NCBI RefSeq assembly: GCF_003123725.1 | Contig: NZ_QETA01000006.1 | Span: 1 to 64,000 of the forward strand | Length of the DNA: 64,000 nucleotides | Reading direction: 5' to 3' | DNA from: Corticimicrobacter populi | Lineage (GTDB): Bacteria > Pseudomonadota > Gammaproteobacteria > Burkholderiales > Burkholderiaceae_B | Shown: positions 62,588-64,000 of the stretch, piece by piece | Layout: each line of letters begins with the position of its first letter | Numbering within the stretch: the stretch's first letter is position 1 | The notes under the pieces: generated by a model | What the model was told of the DNA's origin: nothing | Seen by the model: the letters and a program-made list of their open reading frames with translations, nothing else | Databases searched by the model: none | Translations under genes and position numbers: made by a program

Positions 62588-62953
62588 ATGGACAAAAAGC
62601 AAACCCGTTTGCGTCGTGCGGTGCCTACCCGTCGGAAGATTGCCGAACTGCGCATGCATCGCCTCTCGGTTTTCCGTACGAACCAGCACATCTACGCGAA
62701 CATCATTTCTCCCGAAGGCGACCGCGTTCTGGTCAGCGCTTCGACCGTCGAAACCGAGCTGCGTCAGCAACTCGCTGGCGAAACCGGCCGTGGCAGCAAT
62801 GTCGCAGCCGCCAGCCTGGTGGGCAAGCGCGTGGCCGAGAAGGCCAAGGCTGCCGGCATCGAAACGGTCGCGTTTGACCGTTCCGGTTTCCGTTATCACG
62901 GCCGCGTCAAGGCGCTGGCCGAAGCCGCTCGCGAAGCCGGCCTGAAGTTTTAA
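62588..62953 (+). CDS. rplR: 50S ribosomal protein L18
   Basis: The 121-residue L18 binds 5S rRNA. It starts [20 protein letters not shown] and has [20 protein letters not shown] and [20 protein letters not shown]. Position between rplF and rpsE is standard. Confidence 0.98.
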   Translation: MDKKQTRLRRAVPTRRKIAELRMHRLSVFRTNQHIYANIISPEGDRVLVSASTVETELRQQLAGETGRGSNVAAASLVGKRVAEKAKAAGIETVAFDRSGFRYHGRVKALAEAAREAGLKF

Positions 62954-62968
62954 GCGAGGATACTCATT

Positions 62969-63490
62969 ATGGCCAAGGTACAAGGCAAAAACGCTGCGGC
63001 GGACGAGCGCGATGATGGTCTTCGCGAAAAGATGATCGCCGTCAACCGTGTCAGCAAGGTAGTGAAGGGTGGTCGCACCATGAGCTTCGCTGCGCTGACC
63101 GTGGTCGGTGATGGCGATGGCCGCATCGGCATGGGCAAGGGCAAGGCACGTGAAGTGCCGGTCGCCGTCCAGAAGGCAATGGAACAGGCCCGTCGCGGTC
63201 TGTTCAAGGTTGCCCTCAAGAACGGCACCCTGCACCACACCGTCGTGGGCAAGCACGGCGCCTCCACGGTGCTGATCTCGCCGGCAGCCGAAGGTACCGG
63301 CGTGATCGCCGGTGGCCCGATGCGCGCCATTTTCGAAGTGATGGGTGTTCGCAACGTCGTGGCCAAGAGCCTCGGTTCGAGCAACCCGTACAACATGGTG
63401 CGTGCCACCCTCAACGGCCTGCAGGCTGCGATGACCCCGTCCGAAGTGGCGGCCAAGCGCGGCAAGACCGTTGAAGAGATTCTGGGGTAA
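62969..63490 (+). CDS. rpsE: 30S ribosomal protein S5
   Basis: The 173-residue S5 influences decoding accuracy. It has the signature [20 protein letters not shown] and [20 protein letters not shown], and the C-terminal [19 protein letters not shown]. It follows rplR by 15 nt. Confidence 0.98.
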   Translation: MAKVQGKNAAADERDDGLREKMIAVNRVSKVVKGGRTMSFAALTVVGDGDGRIGMGKGKAREVPVAVQKAMEQARRGLFKVALKNGTLHHTVVGKHGASTVLISPAAEGTGVIAGGPMRAIFEVMGVRNVVAKSLGSSNPYNMVRATLNGLQAAMTPSEVAAKRGKTVEEILG

Positions 63491-63493
63491 GTC

Positions 63494-63679
63494 ATGTCAC
63501 AGAAACAAATCAAAGTCACCCTGGTCCGGTCCGTGATCGGCACCAAGGCTCCGCACCGCGCCACTGTGCGTGGTCTGGGTCTGCGCGGTCTCAACAGCAG
63601 CCGCGTGCTGGTCGATACGCCCGAAGTGCGCGGCATGATCCGTAAAGTGGATTATCTCGTGCGCGTCGAAGAAGTCTGA
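63494..63679 (+). CDS. rpmD: 50S ribosomal protein L30
   Basis: The 61-residue L30 has [20 protein letters not shown] and the core [20 protein letters not shown]. It starts 3 nt after rpsE and precedes rplO by 11 nt. Confidence 0.97.
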   Translation: MSQKQIKVTLVRSVIGTKAPHRATVRGLGLRGLNSSRVLVDTPEVRGMIRKVDYLVRVEEV

Positions 63680-63690
63680 AAGGATTCGTG

Positions 63691-64000
63691 ATGACGGATA
63701 ACGTTCAACTCAATACGCTGTCGCCCGCCGAGGGCGCCAAGCATCCCCGCCGCCGCGTTGGTCGCGGTATCGGTTCCGGCCTCGGCAAGACTGGTGGTCG
63801 CGGTCACAAGGGCCAGAAGTCCCGTGCCGGTGGTTTCCACAAGGTCGGCTTCGAGGGCGGTCAGATGCCCCTGCAGCGCCGTCTGCCCAAGCGTGGTTTC
63901 ACGCCCCTGGGTGGTCACCTGCGTGCCGAAGTGCGCCTGTCCGAGCTGCAAGCCCTGCCCGTCGATGAAATCGACGTCCAGGTCCTGAAGCAGGCCGGCG
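63691..64000 (+). CDS. rplO: 50S ribosomal protein L15, 3' end outside window
   Basis: The first 103 residues of L15 are visible: [20 protein letters not shown], the glycine-rich [20 protein letters not shown] and [17 protein letters not shown]. The gene runs out of the window. ATG 63691 follows AAAGGA. Confidence 0.97.
   Translation, partial: MTDNVQLNTLSPAEGAKHPRRRVGRGIGSGLGKTGGRGHKGQKSRAGGFHKVGFEGGQMPLQRRLPKRGFTPLGGHLRAEVRLSELQALPVDEIDVQVLKQAG

Overview
The window looks like a chromosomal segment of a betaproteobacterium of the order Burkholderiales, most likely family Alcaligenaceae (Bordetella, Achromobacter or Kerstersia relatives). This is inferred from the ribosomal protein sequences, the tuf-rpsJ and S10/spc gene order, and neighbouring genes such as cstA-ybdD, pxp and TRAP transporters. 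The genus is not proven.

The backbone is the large ribosomal-protein cluster, split into three blocks. Block A (1-645) is the 3' end of tuf plus rpsJ, closed by a strong terminator. Block B (36125-40926) is rplC-rplD-rplW-rplB-rpsS-rplV-rpsC-rplP-rpmC-rpsQ, with its own promoter and terminator. Block C (60039-64000) is rplN-rplX-rplE-rpsN-rpsH-rplF-rplR-rpsE-rpmD-rplO (cut by the window end), also with its own promoter. About 35 kb of accessory genes lie between A and B and about 19 kb between B and C.

Accessory region 1 (about 0.8-35.7 kb) is mainly a cyclic-di-GMP-controlled surface-adhesion locus of the Lap type. It holds an EAL phosphodiesterase, a type I secretion system (lapE-, lapB- and lapC-like, with a small extra gene), a LuxR-family regulator, a 3680-residue adhesin, a glycosyltransferase, a second 1469-residue adhesin with about 540 residues of Ser-Asp repeats, and a MASE2/degenerate-GGDEF/PAS protein. 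After cstA-ybdD on the other strand comes an overlapping string: Cache histidine kinase, response regulator, lapG-like protease, lapD-like receptor. Both adhesins have an N-terminal retention module with a candidate LapG site (T-A-A) before a glycine run.

The most notable points are these. First, a Gram-negative Lap-type adhesin carries Sdr-like SD repeats next to a glycosyltransferase resembling the GtfA/SdgA/TarM family, which suggests a glycosylated type I-secreted adhesin. Second, a shared promoter architecture, TGGCG-N4-CGCCA followed after exactly 23 nt by TTAGGATG or CTAAGATG, sits upstream of the luxR-family gene and both adhesin genes, which defines a probable local regulon.

Accessory region 2 (about 41-59.8 kb) holds a PTS-EIIC/EAL fusion; a 5-oxoprolinase-type operon (fused pxpBC, pxpA) with a divergent carboxyltransferase and a biotin carboxylase-BCCP protein; a divergent LysR regulator; an MHS-family symporter; a small conserved protein with a DctPQM TRAP transporter; and a FecI-FecR-TonB receptor iron-uptake set. 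No tRNA, rRNA, CRISPR array, prophage or insertion sequence was recognised.
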